Below are positions 4,900 to 5,442 of a DNA stretch of 5,442 bases, in pieces. A program made the position numbers and the translations under genes. Position 1 is the first letter of the stretch. Each line of letters opens with the position of its first letter. The stretch lies in contig PAUJ01000024.1 of NCBI GenBank assembly GCA_002713705.1, forward strand, positions 1 to 5,442, written 5' to 3'. Below the pieces are notes generated by a model that saw nothing but the letters and a program-made list of their open reading frames with translations, was not told the DNA's origin and did not search any database. The DNA is from Flavobacteriaceae bacterium. Lineage in GTDB: Bacteria; Bacteroidota; Bacteroidia; Flavobacteriales; Flavobacteriaceae.

Positions 4900-5442
4900 T
4901 TAATTTCTATTTTCTATAGATTTGTAGGCAGAAATTACTTTTTTAACTAATTTGTGTCGAATTACATCTTTATCATCCAAATGGATAATTCCAACCCCAA
5001 CTACATCTTTTAAAATCAACAATGCTTCTTTAAGTCCAGAAAGTGTGTGCCTGGGCAAATCTATTTGACCAGGATCCCCCGTAATCATAAACTTAGCGTT
5101 TTTTCCCATACGAGTTAAAAACATTTTCATTTGCGAATGAGTAGTATTTTGCGCTTCATCTAAAATAACAAAGGCATTATCTAGCGTACGCCCTCTCATA
5201 AATGCTAATGGGGCTATTTGTATAACTCCTTTCTCAATTAAAGTTTCTAATTTTTCTGCAGGTATCATATCTCTTAATGCGTCATATAAGGGTTGCATAT
5301 ACGGATCTAATTTTTCTTTTAAATCACCTGGAAGAAAACCTAATTTCTCTCCTGCTTCCACTGCTGGGCGAGTTAATATTATTTTTCTTACTTGTTTTTC
5401 TTTTAAAGACTTTACAGCTAAAGCTACACCTGTATAAGTTTT
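4900..5442 (-). CDS. PhoH family ATPase, C-terminal part (partial, 5' end outside window)
   Basis: An open frame runs from the right edge to the stop at 4900, giving the last 180 residues of a protein that should be about 315-320 long. The first codon in the window encodes the Lys of the Walker A motif (KTYTGVALAV, normally preceded by GxxGTG), so the window cuts the P-loop. Other motifs: ILTRPAVEAGEKLGFLPGD (22-40), Walker B FVILDEAQN (91-99), and MITGDPGQIDLPR (119-131). The C-terminus IIHLDDKDVIRHKLVKKVI is typical of PhoH/PhoL proteins without a PIN domain fusion. These are cytoplasmic nucleotide-binding proteins related to the SF1 helicase core and linked to RNA metabolism and phosphate stress; their exact role is unsettled. 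There is no break in the frame. The ATG is beyond the window; a GTG at 5361 is internal and not the true start. Confidence 0.94.
   Translation of the reverse strand, partial: KTYTGVALAVKSLKEKQVRKIILTRPAVEAGEKLGFLPGDLKEKLDPYMQPLYDALRDMIPAEKLETLIEKGVIQIAPLAFMRGRTLDNAFVILDEAQNTTHSQMKMFLTRMGKNAKFMITGDPGQIDLPRHTLSGLKEALLILKDVVGVGIIHLDDKDVIRHKLVKKVISAYKSIENRN

Overview
The window looks like chromosomal DNA from a member of the Bacteroidota, most likely an AT-rich (often marine) Flavobacteriaceae. Four signs point this way. The 5' end of the 16S rRNA has a flavobacterial sequence. The clearest promoters use the Bacteroidetes -33/-7 pattern (TTG, about 19 bases, TAnnTTTG) rather than a sigma70 -35/-10 pair. 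Start codons lack obvious Shine-Dalgarno sequences. The gene set (DUF4294-like protein next to an M42 peptidase; phoH near purC; a BspA/DUF285 lipoprotein) is typical of flavobacteria. Genus cannot be settled from this sequence.

Layout, left to right. Positions 1-70 are the first 70 bases of a 16S rRNA gene read on the minus strand and leaving the window on the left. Positions 71 to about 420 hold its control region: a leader of about 200 bases with two hairpins near its 5' end and a boxA-like site, and two tandem promoters that share an identical 17-base core. An AT-rich spacer follows, then a terminator (592-616) that closes the next minus-strand gene. That gene (649-1344, minus) encodes a secreted DUF4294-type protein. 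It is divergent from a plus-strand M42 metallopeptidase (1468-2553), and the 123-base gap between them holds candidate overlapping promoters. A perfect 13-bp hairpin (2575-2607) lies between the M42 gene and the converging purC gene (minus, ending at 2724) and can serve both. purC (SAICAR synthase, purine synthesis) has its own strong promoter about 120 bases upstream. Upstream of purC, on the same strand, is a surface lipoprotein made of nine BspA-like repeats (3861-4883). It starts only 16 bases after the stop of a PhoH-family ATPase gene (4900 to the right edge), which the window cuts at the Walker A lysine.

How it fits together. Most of the window is housekeeping: ribosomal RNA, purine synthesis, a cytoplasmic peptidase and an RNA-related ATPase. 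The accessory element is the repeat-built lipoprotein between phoH and purC. Its terminator loop contains the -33 element of the purC promoter, so the two transcription units interlock tightly. I found no mobile element, CRISPR array, tRNA or defence system, and nothing I would call a new system. The most useful second looks are the rRNA control region, the terminator/promoter overlap at purC, and the placement and DNA-level repeats of the lipoprotein gene.
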